Assembly (NCBI GenBank): GCA_964442285.1
Contig: CAYTZH010000012.1
Coordinates: 1 to 64,000 of the forward strand
DNA: 64,000 nucleotides
Source: CAYTZH01 sp964442285
Lineage (GTDB): Bacteria > Myxococcota_A > UBA9160 > JAFDET01
Direction: 5' to 3'
Position numbers and translations under genes: made by a program
Shown here: positions 44,394-53,738 of the stretch, in pieces
How the letters are laid out: every line of letters starts with the position of its first letter
Numbering within the stretch: the first letter of the stretch is position 1
The notes under the pieces: model-generated
What the model saw: only the letters and a program-made list of their open reading frames with translations
What the model was told of the DNA's origin: nothing
The model's database searches: none

Positions 44394-45203
44394 ATGGCCG
44401 CGCGTCTCGAACGTCCCGCCGCCCATCCCCACGTCGCGCTCGTCACGATCGATCGCCCCGAGAAGGCCAACAGCCTCGACCCGCCCACCCTGCGCCAGCT
44501 GGCCGGCGCCTGGCGCGAGATCGCCGAGGACCCCGCCCTGCGCTGCGCCGTCGTCACCGGGGCCGGCGAGCGGGTGTTCTGCTCGGGCATGGACATGACC
44601 ACCACGATCCCCGAGGCCCAGCGCCTGGCCCGGGGCGAGCGGGTGGACGAGGAGACCTTCGAAGGCCTGCGCAGCGTGGCCACGGCGCTGCTCGCCGGCT
44701 TCGACCTGGGCGTGCCCCTGGTGGCGGCCGTGAACGGCCACGCCCGGGCCGGGGGCTTCGACATGCTGCTGGCGTCGGAGCTGCGGGTGGCCGTGCCCGA
44801 GGCCACCTTCGCCCTGGAGGAGGTGGCCCTGGGCCTCTATCCCACGGGAAACGCCACGGTGATGCTCCCGCGACAGATCTCCTGGGTGCACGCCCACGAG
44901 ATCCTGCTGACGGCGAAGCCGATCAGCGCGGCCCGCGCCCTGGAGATCGGCCTCCTGAACCGGGTGGTTCCCCGCGAGCAGCTCCTGGACGAGGCCCTCG
45001 CCCTGGCCGACGCCATCGCCGCCAACGCGCCCCTCGCCGTGCGCGCCACGCGCGCCGGTGTCCGCGAAGTGGGGTCCCTGCCTCTGGGCCCGGCCTGGCG
45101 GCGGCAGGAGGAGATCGGAGCGCCGCTCCGCCGAACCGACGACGCCCGGGAGGGCCAGCGCGCCTTCGTCGAGCGACGCCGTCCGGTGTGGAAGGGGAGG
45201 TAG
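44394..45203 (+). CDS. Enoyl-CoA hydratase/isomerase family protein
   Basis: 269 residues, crotonase fold. VALVTIDRPEKANSLDP and the oxyanion-hole segments FCSGMDMTTT and AAVNGHARAGGFDMLLASELRVA are standard. At the usual hydratase glutamate positions the protein has FALEEVALGLYPTGNATVMLP, with Glu retained at the first site but Thr/Gly at the second, so isomerase or another crotonase activity is possible. GGAGG is four bases before the ATG, and a TAGGCT box at 44372-44377 with TTCACC 18 bases upstream is a candidate promoter. Its stop overlaps the DUF885 start. Confidence 0.9.
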   Translation: MAARLERPAAHPHVALVTIDRPEKANSLDPPTLRQLAGAWREIAEDPALRCAVVTGAGERVFCSGMDMTTTIPEAQRLARGERVDEETFEGLRSVATALLAGFDLGVPLVAAVNGHARAGGFDMLLASELRVAVPEATFALEEVALGLYPTGNATVMLPRQISWVHAHEILLTAKPISAARALEIGLLNRVVPREQLLDEALALADAIAANAPLAVRATRAGVREVGSLPLGPAWRRQEEIGAPLRRTDDAREGQRAFVERRRPVWKGR

Positions 45204-47017
45204 TGGGCCGCCGGGCCCGCCTGGCGGCGATCGGCGCGGCCCTCGGGCTCGCCGCTCTGGCGGCGTTCGCCGTCCCCACCGTCTGGGGCAAGCCCTGGTC
45301 GATCGACCACTTCTTCCTGCGGGTGGTCCTGCGCTTCGGCCTCGAGAGTCCCATGCTGCTCTCGCGCCTGCGCCTGCTCGAGCCCTACGGCCTGCGCTTC
45401 CACAACGACGAGCTCGACGACTTCTCGGTGGACTCCACCCGGAGCCGCGCCGAGCGCGTGCGCGCGGAGCTCCGCGTGCTGCGCCGCTACGACCGCAAGG
45501 GACTCTCGCCGGAGCGGCGCCGCTCGTACGATGTCATGGCGTGGTACCTCGACACGCTCGTCGCGGGCGAGCCGTACGTCTTCCACGACCTGCCCCTCAA
45601 CCAGCTCGAGGGCGTGCACACCGCCCTCCCGGACTTCATGCTGAACGGCCACGTGGTGGAGGACGAGCGCAGCGCCGTCGACTACGTGAAGCGACTCGAG
45701 GCCTTCGGGCCGACGCTCGCCGGCGCCGTCGAGTCGGTCCGCTACCGCGCCGGGCGGGGCGTGGTTCCGCCCCGCTTCGTGCTCGCGCGGGTGCGGGATC
45801 AGCTGGAGAAGCTGATCGCCGGGGCGCCCGGCGATCACGTTCTGGTGACGCATCTGGCCGAGGTCCTCGAGCCGCTCGGGCTGAGGCCGGCGCGGGAGCA
45901 GGCCCTCTTGCGGGGGGCGCGGGAGGCCGTCGCCGGTGTGGTGATCCCCGCCTACGGCCGGATGCTGGACCTGCTGGACGAGCTCGAGCCCCAGGCGACC
46001 GACGCGGCCGGCGTCTGGCGCCTCCCCGACGGCGAGGCGTACTACGCCTGGGCGCTCCGCTTCCACACCACCACGGATCGGAGCGCCGACGAGATCCACG
46101 CCACCGGGATCGCCGAGACCGCGCGGATCCAGGACCTGATCCGGCGGCTGCTGCGGCTCGAGGGCCTTTCCGCCGCCGACCTGCCCGTCGCCCTCCGGGA
46201 CCTCCACCGCGACCCCCGCTACCTCTTTCCCGACACCGATGCGGGTCGAGCACAGATCCTCGCCGGCTTCCGGAGCATCGTCGAGCAGGCGCGCGGCCGG
46301 CTGCCCGCCTACTTCGGACGCCTGCCGGTCTCGTCGGTGGTCGTGGAGGCCGTGCCCGCCTTCAAGCAGGACGGCGCGCCCGGCGCCTACTACTGGCCGC
46401 CCGCGCTGGACGGGTCGCGTCCCGGTACCTTCTACGTGAACCTGCGCAGCGTCGACGAGGTGGTGCGCTTCGGCATGCGCACACTGGCCTACCACGAGGC
46501 GGTGCCCGGCCACCATCTGCAGCTGGCCCTGGCCTTCGAGAACACCGGTCTGCCCCTGTTCCGGCGCCTCATCCCCTTCGGTGCCTTCGTCGAGGGCTGG
46601 GCGCTCTACGCGGAGCGTCTGGCGCTCGAGGAGGGCTTCCACGAGACGACCCTCGACCGGATCGGCGCCCTCGTGGCGGAGCTGTTCCGGGCCGTGCGGC
46701 TCGTCGTCGACACCGGCATCCACGCCAAGCGCTGGACCCGGGAGGAGGCCATCGACTACATGCTCGAGAACACCGGGATGCCGGAGGGCGACGTGGTCGC
46801 CGAGGTCGAGCGCTACGTAGTGCGGCCCGGGCAGGCCTGCGCCTACAAGATGGGACAGCTGCGGATCCTGGAGCTCCGTCGACGGGCCCAGGCGGCCCTG
46901 GGAGAGGACTTCGACCTGCGGGAGTTCCACGACCTCGTGCTGGGGGGCGGCAGCCTGCCCCTGGTGCTGCTCGAGGAGGAGGTCGAGTCGTGGCTGGCCG
47001 CGCGGACGGCCCCGTGA
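45203..47017 (+). CDS. DUF885 family metallopeptidase-like protein
   Basis: 604 residues with an N-terminal membrane anchor or uncleaved signal (residues 6-30). DUF885 proteins are M32/M2-like zinc peptidases: the zinc motif is LAYHEAVPGHHLQLALAF (HExxPGHH), and the third ligand Glu lies in FVEGWALYAERLALEEG. AYYWPPALDGSRPGTFYVNL and PGQACAYKMGQLRILELR are also family-typical. Substrates are unknown; the location is periplasmic or membrane-bound. The GTG start overlaps the hydratase stop (TAGTG), with AAGGGGAGG upstream; an in-frame GTG at 45188 is the alternative. Confidence 0.87.
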   Translation: MGRRARLAAIGAALGLAALAAFAVPTVWGKPWSIDHFFLRVVLRFGLESPMLLSRLRLLEPYGLRFHNDELDDFSVDSTRSRAERVRAELRVLRRYDRKGLSPERRRSYDVMAWYLDTLVAGEPYVFHDLPLNQLEGVHTALPDFMLNGHVVEDERSAVDYVKRLEAFGPTLAGAVESVRYRAGRGVVPPRFVLARVRDQLEKLIAGAPGDHVLVTHLAEVLEPLGLRPAREQALLRGAREAVAGVVIPAYGRMLDLLDELEPQATDAAGVWRLPDGEAYYAWALRFHTTTDRSADEIHATGIAETARIQDLIRRLLRLEGLSAADLPVALRDLHRDPRYLFPDTDAGRAQILAGFRSIVEQARGRLPAYFGRLPVSSVVVEAVPAFKQDGAPGAYYWPPALDGSRPGTFYVNLRSVDEVVRFGMRTLAYHEAVPGHHLQLALAFENTGLPLFRRLIPFGAFVEGWALYAERLALEEGFHETTLDRIGALVAELFRAVRLVVDTGIHAKRWTREEAIDYMLENTGMPEGDVVAEVERYVVRPGQACAYKMGQLRILELRRRAQAALGEDFDLREFHDLVLGGGSLPLVLLEEEVESWLAARTAP

Positions 47018-48132
47018 GCGCCGCCCTGCGGGCGGTCGCGCCGGTCGCCGCGGCGGTCTCCCTGGCCTGCGCGGGCCTGCTCGGTCCGCCGGCCCACACC
47101 CTCGCGTCGGGCTCGGCGTTCTTCTGGGAGGCCTCCCACGCGGACAAGGGCACGCTCTACCTGCTGGGCTCGGTCCACGTGGGCGACCGCCCCCTCGCGC
47201 TCGCGCCGGGCATCCGCCAGGCCCTGGCGCGCTCCGACGAGCTGGTCGTGGAGGCGGACATCCGCCAGGTCGACGAGGCGCAGACCCTGACGTTCATGCG
47301 TCGGCACGGTCTGCGGGCGGGGCCCGAGCCCCTGCGCGACGTGCTGCGGCCGGAGACCTGGGAGGCGCTGGTGGCCTGGGCGACCTACCGGCAGTTCCCC
47401 ATGGCGCTCCTCGAGCCCATGGCGCCTTGGCTCATCGCCCAGACCGTGATCGTCACCGAGGCCCAGCTCCTGGGCTACGACATGAGCCGCGGGGTGGACC
47501 TCTACTTCCTGGAGCGGGCCGGGGACGATCTGCCGGTGCGCGAGCTCGAGGGGCTGGCCTTCCAGGCGGAGCTCTTCGGCGGGATGGATCGCGCCATCCA
47601 GGACCATCTGCTGGCGGACGCCCTGAACGACGCCAGCGACGCCAAGCAGGTGCTGGACGCGCTGTTCGAGGCCTGGCGAACGGGTGACGAGGAGGCCCTG
47701 CGCGCCGAGGTGTTCCCGGAGGATCCGGACGACCCGCGTAGCGCCGCCCTCGTCGCGCTGCTCATCGACGACCGCAACATGCGCATGGTGCAGCGGCTGA
47801 CGAGCTGGGCCGACGACGGCCGCACGCGCTTCGTGGTGGTGGGTGCGGGGCACCTGGTCGGAGACTGCAGTCTCCCCGCGCTCCTGCAGGACGCCGGCTG
47901 GACGGTCCGCAAGGGGGACCGGGAGCTGGCCCCGCCCTCAGGCGGCCCCCCTTGTCTGGAGCTTGACGAAGCGACGGTAGCGACCGCCCTCCCGGGCCAT
48001 CAGGGCGTCGTGGCTGCCGCGCTCGACGACGCGGCCCGCCTCCAGGAAGACGATCTGGTCGGCCTCGCGCACCGTCGAGAGCCGATGGGCGATCACCACC
48101 ACCAGCCGGGAGCGGGCCGCCTCGCGCAGTGA
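47014..48132 (+). CDS. TraB/GumN family protein with antisense C-terminal extension
   Basis: 372 residues; the GTG start overlaps the DUF885 stop. A signal peptide leads to FFWEASHADKGTLYLLGSVHVGD, the family GxxH motif, and later TRFVVVGAGHLVGDCSLPALLQDAGW, the second GxxHL motif that normally lies near the end. Related proteins (GumN, TraB/TIKI) are predicted metal-dependent peptidase-like proteins. Here the frame continues 65 codons past the normal end and runs 195 bases antisense into the C-terminus of the ABC exporter gene. That tail (RREPMGDHHHQPG and on) looks like reverse-strand reading, suggesting loss of the original stop. Confidence 0.85.
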   Translation: MSAALRAVAPVAAAVSLACAGLLGPPAHTLASGSAFFWEASHADKGTLYLLGSVHVGDRPLALAPGIRQALARSDELVVEADIRQVDEAQTLTFMRRHGLRAGPEPLRDVLRPETWEALVAWATYRQFPMALLEPMAPWLIAQTVIVTEAQLLGYDMSRGVDLYFLERAGDDLPVRELEGLAFQAELFGGMDRAIQDHLLADALNDASDAKQVLDALFEAWRTGDEEALRAEVFPEDPDDPRSAALVALLIDDRNMRMVQRLTSWADDGRTRFVVVGAGHLVGDCSLPALLQDAGWTVRKGDRELAPPSGGPPCLELDEATVATALPGHQGVVAAALDDAARLQEDDLVGLAHRREPMGDHHHQPGAGRLAQ

Positions 48133-49902
48133 GCCGAGGAGCTGCTGCTCGGTGATGGGATCCAGGGCCGAGGTGGGCTCGTCGAGGATCAGCACCGGAG
48201 CCTCGCGGACGAGCGCGCGCGCGATCGAGAGGCGCTGCTTCTGTCCGACCGAGAGCTTGCCCCCGGCCCGGCCCAGCCGGGTCTGGTAGCCGCGGGGCAG
48301 GCGGCGGATGAAGTCGTCGGCGCCCGCCATCTTCGCGGCGCGCTGCACCTCCGCGTCGCTCGCGTCGGGCCTGCCCACGCGGATGTTCTCCTCGACGCTG
48401 GCGTCGAACAGCGAGGTCTCCTGGAACACGAAGGCGATCTGCTCCCGCAGCGACGTGAGGGAGACGCCGGCGATGTCGGTCTCGTCGAAGCGGACCCGGC
48501 CGGCCGCCGGCTCCAGGAAGCGCGGCAGCAGGTAGGCGAGGGTGGTCTTGCCCGCTCCGGCGGCCCCCACCAGGGCGGTGACCTCGCCCAGGCGTGCCTC
48601 GAGGTCGACCTGGCGCAGGGCGTGGGTCCCGTCGGGATAGCGCACGTCCACGCCCTCGAGCCGGATCCGCTCCCGGAGCCGGGGGAGGTCCGGGGCTTCC
48701 TCCCCATTCCGCTCCCCCGGCAGGTCCATCAGGAAGAACACCCGGTTGAGACCGGCGGCGTTGCCCTGCAGCCGGATCCACAGGAAGGCCAGGGGCGCGA
48801 CGTAGCTCCCGAGCTGGAAGAGGAACGCGATCAGCAGGGCGAAGTCGCCCGGGGTGAGGCGGCCCTGGATCACCAGGTCGGTGCCGTAGCGCACCAGCAG
48901 GCCGATGGGCAGCAGGCCCACCAGGATCCCCCCGGCGATGGTGAGGATCCACGTGGACACCAGCCGCCGGTACTCGCCGAAGGAGGCCCAGGAGTTCCGG
49001 TCGAAGCGGCGCCGCTCGCGCTCGCCGCCCCCGAGGCTCTGGACCGCCAGGACGTTGCTCATGCCCTCCTCGATGGTGGAGGCGGTGGTGGCGCCGGCGA
49101 GGCGGCTCTCCTCGCTGCGGCGCCGTAGCCGGGCCGCGAAGGGCAGGGTGGCCAGGAAGCCCAGGGGCAGGAAGGCCAGGGCGATCCAGCCCGCGGCGGT
49201 GTCTCCGTAGGACGCCTGGACCGTGGCGGCGACGAGCAGGATGCCGATGGGCGCATAGAGGGGAACCAGCAGCAGCCGGTACACCACCTGGGTGATGGTC
49301 GGCGTGTCGTACATCACCCGATAGATGGCGTCGCCGATGCGCTCGTCGTCGAAGGCGGTCATCGGCAGGGCGTGGATCCGCTCGAAGAGCCGCGAGCGGT
49401 AGTAGTGGTTCAGGTTCTGGGTGAGCCGCAGGGTGAAGCCGAACTCGAAGAGCCCGAGCACGCCGCTGGCACGGCTGTGGCCGTAGTTGGCGTCGTTCTC
49501 CGAGGTGGTGGCCGTGTCGCGTCCCGCCGAGAGCCGGGCGTCGGCCTGGTCGCGCTCCTGGGAGGTGCCGCCGAGGGCGCCGATGGCCACCACCAGCACG
49601 AGCTGGAACAGCAGGGTCGCGATCAGGATCTCGGAGGGCGACGCGTCCAGCAGCTGGGCCGCCAGGGGCCGGATGAACGGCGGGTACTGGCTCGGGTCGA
49701 CCGGGCGGCCCTCGATGTAGTTGTCGATCTGCATCTTGATCGGCCAGGGCAGCAGCAGCGGCGGGAACAGGGAGAGCAGGGTGAGGCCGGCCTTGACGGC
49801 GAAGGCGCCCTTGAAGGGCCCGACGTAGCGGATGGCGCGGCCGAACAGCCGCAGGGTCTCTCCGGAGGAGAGGTCGCGTCGCGTCGCGAAGTCCGGGTTC
49901 AT
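47938..49902 (-). CDS. ABC exporter half-transporter B
   Basis: 654 residues: six transmembrane helices (residues about 20-330) and an ATPase domain with Walker A GAAGAGKTTLAYL, signature LSVGQKQRLSIARAL, Walker B VLILDEPTSALDP and the switch His in VVIAHRLSTV. All catalytic residues are present. Its ATG overlaps the stop of the other half (ATGA), so both are made together as a type IV-like heterodimeric exporter for a lipid, drug or peptide. Between the second and third helices lies a polar insert (QERDQADARLSAGRDTATTS). The 3' end is overlapped antisense by the TraB-like gene. Confidence 0.93.
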   Translation of the reverse strand: MNPDFATRRDLSSGETLRLFGRAIRYVGPFKGAFAVKAGLTLLSLFPPLLLPWPIKMQIDNYIEGRPVDPSQYPPFIRPLAAQLLDASPSEILIATLLFQLVLVVAIGALGGTSQERDQADARLSAGRDTATTSENDANYGHSRASGVLGLFEFGFTLRLTQNLNHYYRSRLFERIHALPMTAFDDERIGDAIYRVMYDTPTITQVVYRLLLVPLYAPIGILLVAATVQASYGDTAAGWIALAFLPLGFLATLPFAARLRRRSEESRLAGATTASTIEEGMSNVLAVQSLGGGERERRRFDRNSWASFGEYRRLVSTWILTIAGGILVGLLPIGLLVRYGTDLVIQGRLTPGDFALLIAFLFQLGSYVAPLAFLWIRLQGNAAGLNRVFFLMDLPGERNGEEAPDLPRLRERIRLEGVDVRYPDGTHALRQVDLEARLGEVTALVGAAGAGKTTLAYLLPRFLEPAAGRVRFDETDIAGVSLTSLREQIAFVFQETSLFDASVEENIRVGRPDASDAEVQRAAKMAGADDFIRRLPRGYQTRLGRAGGKLSVGQKQRLSIARALVREAPVLILDEPTSALDPITEQQLLGSLREAARSRLVVVIAHRLSTVREADQIVFLEAGRVVERGSHDALMAREGGRYRRFVKLQTRGAA

Positions 49903-51896
49903 CGGGCGACGGCCCGGGGCGCCGGCGAGAGCTCCTCGCTCTCCACCAGCCGGCGGTAGCTGCCCTCGGGGCGCGCCAGCAGCGCGTCGTGGGTGCCGCA
50001 CTCCATGAGTCGCCCGTCCTGGAGTACGGCGATCTGGTCGGCGCGGCGGATGGTGCCCAGACGATGGGTGATCAGGAAGATGACGCGCCCCCGGCCCCAG
50101 GCGTGGAGATTGCGCAGCAGCCGCAGCTCCGTGTCGGCGTCGAGGGAGGCGGTCGGCTCGTCCAGGACGAGGATCGGCGCGTCCTTCAGCAGCGCGCGGG
50201 CGATGGACAGGCGCTGGCGCTGGCCGGTGGAGAGCTTGGCACCCCGCTCGCCGAGGGGCGTGTCGTAGCCGAGGGGAAGGCGCTCGATGAACTCGTCGGC
50301 GCAGGCGATCCGGGCCGCTTCGCGGACGGCCTCGTCGGAGGCGTCGGGCACGGCGTAGCGGATGTTCTCGCGCACGGTGTCGCCGAAGAGCAGGTTCTCC
50401 TGCAGCGCCATGGCGACGTGGGCCCGCAGGCTGGCCACGCGCAGGCCGCGGAGGTCGCGGCCGTCGATCTCCACCGCGCCCGCGTCGGGGTCGAAGAGCC
50501 GGAGCAGCAGACTGACCAGGGTGCTCTTGCCCGAGCCGGTGGGCCCCACGAGGGCGGTCACCGAGCCGATGGGCGCCTCCAGGGACACGCCCTCGAGGAC
50601 CGGGCGATCCGGCTGGTAGCGGAAGGAGACGTTGCGGTAGCGCACGCCCTCGCGCAGGGGCGGGACGTCGATGGCGTCGGGGGTGTCCCGGATCTCGGGC
50701 TCGAGGTCGAGCACCTGGAAGACCCGGTCGAGGCCGATGGCCATGTCCTGCACCTTCGCCCACATCCGGTAGATGATGCGGAGGCTGGTGCTGGCCCAGC
50801 CCACCTCGCTCTTGAAGGTGCTGAACAGGCCCAGGTTCCAGGCGCTGAAGCCGAACACCGCCAGGAAGGTGGCCGCGAACAGGTCTGCGTCGTCCCGGGT
50901 GAGGGCGGCGGCCCCTCCGGTAGCGGCGAGCACGCCCACGGAGATGACCACGAAGCAGCCGACGCTGAAGGCGGAGACCAGGAAGCGGACGCGGAAGGCG
51001 GCGTCGAAGGCCTTGCGGCTGTGGTCCTCGAAGCTCTCCTGCATCTGCGGCTCGACGCCGTAGGCCTTCACCACCTTGATCCCCAGCAGGATCTCCTGGA
51101 TGCGCGAGGTGAGGGCGCTGTTGGTCTCTCGGGCGGCGCGGAAGCCCGCGCGCAGGCGACGCGAGACCCGGTACCCGATCCAGAGCGAGGGCGGCCAGGC
51201 GAGCAGGAAGACCAGGGCCACCCGCGGATCGAAGAGGGCGATCACGGCCGTCGCGATCAGGTGTCGCCCGATGTGCAGCAGCGGCGTCACGAACAGTGCC
51301 TCGATCAGCTCGGTGACCATGGCGCTGTCCTGCTGCAGCCGGTAGATGGCGTCGCCGACGCGGCTGTCGGCGTGGAAGCGGAGCGAGAGCGCCTGGAGTC
51401 TTCCGTGGAGCGAGAGGCGGAGCTCCTGGTTGATCCGCTGGTTGATCCAGATGTAGTAGTACGTGAGGCCGCCCGACGCGGGCAGCGCCACGAGCACGAC
51501 CACGACCAGGGTGATGAGGAGCAGGCGGTCGCGCAGCAGCGTGCGGGCCGCCGTGTCGAGGTTGTCCACCGAGGAGACCAGCGCCGGGTCGAGGAGCAGC
51601 AGATGGGCCTGGATGGCGGGACGGGGCTCGCCCTGGAGGACTCCCGTCCAGAAGACGTCCATCGCCATGATCATCAGCGGCAGGAGCACGGCGAAGAGGC
51701 CGAGGATGATCGCGCCGAAGCCGATCAGGTGACGCCGCACCCCGCGCAGCAGCGGGAGGCAGCGGAGGAGGATGCGCAGGACCAGGCGGAAGGTCAGGCG
51801 ATCGTCGGCGGAGCCGGTCCCCAGCCGGCTCAGCGCGTCGCGGGTGTCCACGGGGGTCGGTTCGCCACCGCGGGAGTGTGCCCCTGGCTCCGGCAC
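49899..51896 (-). CDS. ABC exporter half-transporter A
   Basis: 665 residues, membrane domain plus ATPase. Walker A GPTGSGKSTLVSLL, signature LSTGQRQRLSIARALL, Walker B ILVLDEPTASLDAD and switch FLITHRLGTI are canonical. The membrane part has a large periplasmic loop between helices 1 and 2 (VLQGEPRPAIQAHLLLLDP and on). It starts with GTG at 51896, although a GTG at 51851 is also possible; ribosome sites are weak for both. It is the first gene of the pair. No substrate clue exists nearby. Confidence 0.92.
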   Translation of the reverse strand: MPEPGAHSRGGEPTPVDTRDALSRLGTGSADDRLTFRLVLRILLRCLPLLRGVRRHLIGFGAIILGLFAVLLPLMIMAMDVFWTGVLQGEPRPAIQAHLLLLDPALVSSVDNLDTAARTLLRDRLLLITLVVVVLVALPASGGLTYYYIWINQRINQELRLSLHGRLQALSLRFHADSRVGDAIYRLQQDSAMVTELIEALFVTPLLHIGRHLIATAVIALFDPRVALVFLLAWPPSLWIGYRVSRRLRAGFRAARETNSALTSRIQEILLGIKVVKAYGVEPQMQESFEDHSRKAFDAAFRVRFLVSAFSVGCFVVISVGVLAATGGAAALTRDDADLFAATFLAVFGFSAWNLGLFSTFKSEVGWASTSLRIIYRMWAKVQDMAIGLDRVFQVLDLEPEIRDTPDAIDVPPLREGVRYRNVSFRYQPDRPVLEGVSLEAPIGSVTALVGPTGSGKSTLVSLLLRLFDPDAGAVEIDGRDLRGLRVASLRAHVAMALQENLLFGDTVRENIRYAVPDASDEAVREAARIACADEFIERLPLGYDTPLGERGAKLSTGQRQRLSIARALLKDAPILVLDEPTASLDADTELRLLRNLHAWGRGRVIFLITHRLGTIRRADQIAVLQDGRLMECGTHDALLARPEGSYRRLVESEELSPAPRAVAR

Positions 51897-51922
51897 CTGT
51901 CCACCGGATGGGATCCACCGCC

Positions 51923-52297
51923 ATGGCCCTGCTGGACGGCTTCCGGGATGCGGGCGCCGCGCTCTCCCGCTTCACCGAGCGCCCGCGACGGGACCCGGCG
52001 ACCCCGACGCCCGCCCGGGTGGACGCGGTCCTCCCGGAGCCCCCGCCCCTGCCGTCCCGGGCGCCGGGCCCGCCGGCTGGCTCGAAGCCTTCCCCGGCTG
52101 GGTTTGGCTCGGCGAGGGCTCCGCCCGGATCGCGACGGCCAGCACTGCTTCGCCATCCCATCCTGGCCGTGATCCGTATGCGGTTCGGCAACGGGGTCGG
52201 CTACACGTTCGTGATCGCCGTGGCCGGCTTCGCGGTCGGCGCCGTCGCCATGTTCCCGCTGCCGCCCGACCCTCGATCGGGATCTCGGATCGTCTGA
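51923..52297 (+). CDS. Hypothetical small membrane protein, possibly frameshifted
   Basis: 124 residues, unrecognised. The first 50 residues (MALLDGFRDAGAALSRFTER, then Pro-rich) and the last 35 (MRFGNGVGYTFVIAVAGFAV with one transmembrane helix) have strong G/C third positions typical of real genes here. The middle loses this bias, while the +1 frame over the same bases reads well (WLEAFPGWVWLGEGSARIAT). A frameshift pair in a decaying gene, or a chance frame, would both explain this. No ribosome site is seen. It lies between the ABC exporter and trkA. Confidence 0.3.
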   Translation: MALLDGFRDAGAALSRFTERPRRDPATPTPARVDAVLPEPPPLPSRAPGPPAGSKPSPAGFGSARAPPGSRRPALLRHPILAVIRMRFGNGVGYTFVIAVAGFAVGAVAMFPLPPDPRSGSRIV

Positions 52298-52376
52298 TCG
52301 GGCGCTCGGATCGGGCGCGCGCCCCGACCTGGCAGCGCCCCGGGGCGATGCGTACCCTGCTTTCCGGGGAATCGGG

Positions 52377-53726
52377 ATGAACATCGTCATCGTCGGCGGC
52401 GGACTGGTCGGGTCGACGCTCGCCGAAAAGCTCAGCAAGGAAGGCCACGACGTCTCCCTGGTGGAGCGGGAGGCCGCCAGCGCGGCCGAGCTCGAACAGA
52501 CCCTCGACGCCCGGGTGGTGGCCGGCAACGGCACCCACGCCGCCGTGCTGCGGGACGCGGGGGCCGAGAACGCGCACCTCATCGTCGCGACCACCGACTC
52601 CGACGAGGTCAACCTGCTGGTGGGCTTCGTGGCCGCGGAGCTCTTCCACGCCCCGCGGCTGGTCGTGCGCCTCCGCGACGAGGCCCACCGCGAGGCCTTC
52701 GAGGAGATCCGCCGGGACCACCCGGAGGAGCACGTCCACGTCAATCCGGACGACGCGGCCGTGGACCGGATCGTGTCACTGCTCGAGGTCCCCGGCGCGC
52801 TCGACGTGGCGTCGTTCATGGACGACGAGCTCCTCGTGGTGGGCTTCCGGATCCACGCCGGCTCGGACTTCGCCGGCCTGCGGGTCTCCCACGTGGAGCT
52901 GCTCTTCGCCGGGAAGCCGACCCTCGTCGCCGCCATCCACCGCGGCGACGTCTGGATCATTCCCCACGGCGAGGACGAGATCCGCCCGGACGACCTGGTC
53001 TACTTCGCGGTGGCGCGCAGCCAGCTCGATTCGGTGCTGACACTGATCGGGGTGCTCCAGGAGCAGCGCCGACACATCATGATCGCCGGCGCCGATCGGG
53101 TGGGGCTCGCGCTGGCGCGCCGGCTCGAGGGCAGCGGCCAGCGGGTCATCGTGATCGAGGCCGATGCGGCGTGCGCCGAGGCGGCCGCACAGCAGCTGCG
53201 CGAGGCCGTGGTGGTGTGCGGCCCCGTGACCGACCAGGCCCTCCTCGAGGAGGAGGAGATCGAGCGGGTCGCGACCTTCGTGGCCCTCACCCCGGACTTC
53301 GAGGACAACCTGGTGGCGGGCCTGCTCGCGAAGCGGCTCGGGGCGGCCCGCGCCTTCGCCCTCGTGGACAACCCGGCCCTCGCCAACCTGATCGGGGAGG
53401 TGGGGATCGACGCCATCATCAGCCCGCGCCTGCTGGCGATCGGCCTGATCCTGCGGCACATCCACGGCGGGCGCGTCCGCAGCGTGGCACCGCTGATCGA
53501 GGACCGCGTGGAGATTCTCGAGGCCGACGTGGCGCAGGGCAGCCTGCTGACCCGAGCGCCCCTGGCGGAGCTGGGGCTGCCCCGGGGCGTCCTGGTGGCC
53601 GCGGTGCGCCGTGGCCGGGAGCTGCGGGTGCCCCGGGGCGACGACCGCATCGCCCCGGGCGACCAGGTGCTGCTCATCAGCACGACCGAGGTCGCCGCCA
53701 AGCTCGACGACTTCCTGGAGGGGTAG
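52377..53726 (+). CDS. trkA: Trk potassium uptake protein TrkA
   Basis: 449 residues. Two TrkA-N Rossmann domains (IVIVGGGLVGSTLAEKLSKEG from residue 3, and HIMIAGADRVGLALARRLEG from about 235), each followed by a TrkA-C ligand domain (ELLVVGFRIHAGSDFAGL; VEILEADVAQGSLLTRAPL). It is the cytoplasmic NAD(H)/nucleotide-binding gate of a Trk K+ channel. The membrane partner TrkH is not in the window. The second Rossmann has GADRVG where the first has GGGLVG, so nucleotide binding may be uneven. Confidence 0.93.
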   Translation: MNIVIVGGGLVGSTLAEKLSKEGHDVSLVEREAASAAELEQTLDARVVAGNGTHAAVLRDAGAENAHLIVATTDSDEVNLLVGFVAAELFHAPRLVVRLRDEAHREAFEEIRRDHPEEHVHVNPDDAAVDRIVSLLEVPGALDVASFMDDELLVVGFRIHAGSDFAGLRVSHVELLFAGKPTLVAAIHRGDVWIIPHGEDEIRPDDLVYFAVARSQLDSVLTLIGVLQEQRRHIMIAGADRVGLALARRLEGSGQRVIVIEADAACAEAAAQQLREAVVVCGPVTDQALLEEEEIERVATFVALTPDFEDNLVAGLLAKRLGAARAFALVDNPALANLIGEVGIDAIISPRLLAIGLILRHIHGGRVRSVAPLIEDRVEILEADVAQGSLLTRAPLAELGLPRGVLVAAVRRGRELRVPRGDDRIAPGDQVLLISTTEVAAKLDDFLEG

Positions 53727-53738
53727 CCGTCGGCGCTG

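Noticed and set aside
45203..45217. Start of the DUF885 gene at the upstream GTG 45188
   Set aside because: The GTG at 45203 overlaps the preceding stop and is preceded by AAGGGGAGG, whereas 45188 has no ribosome site.
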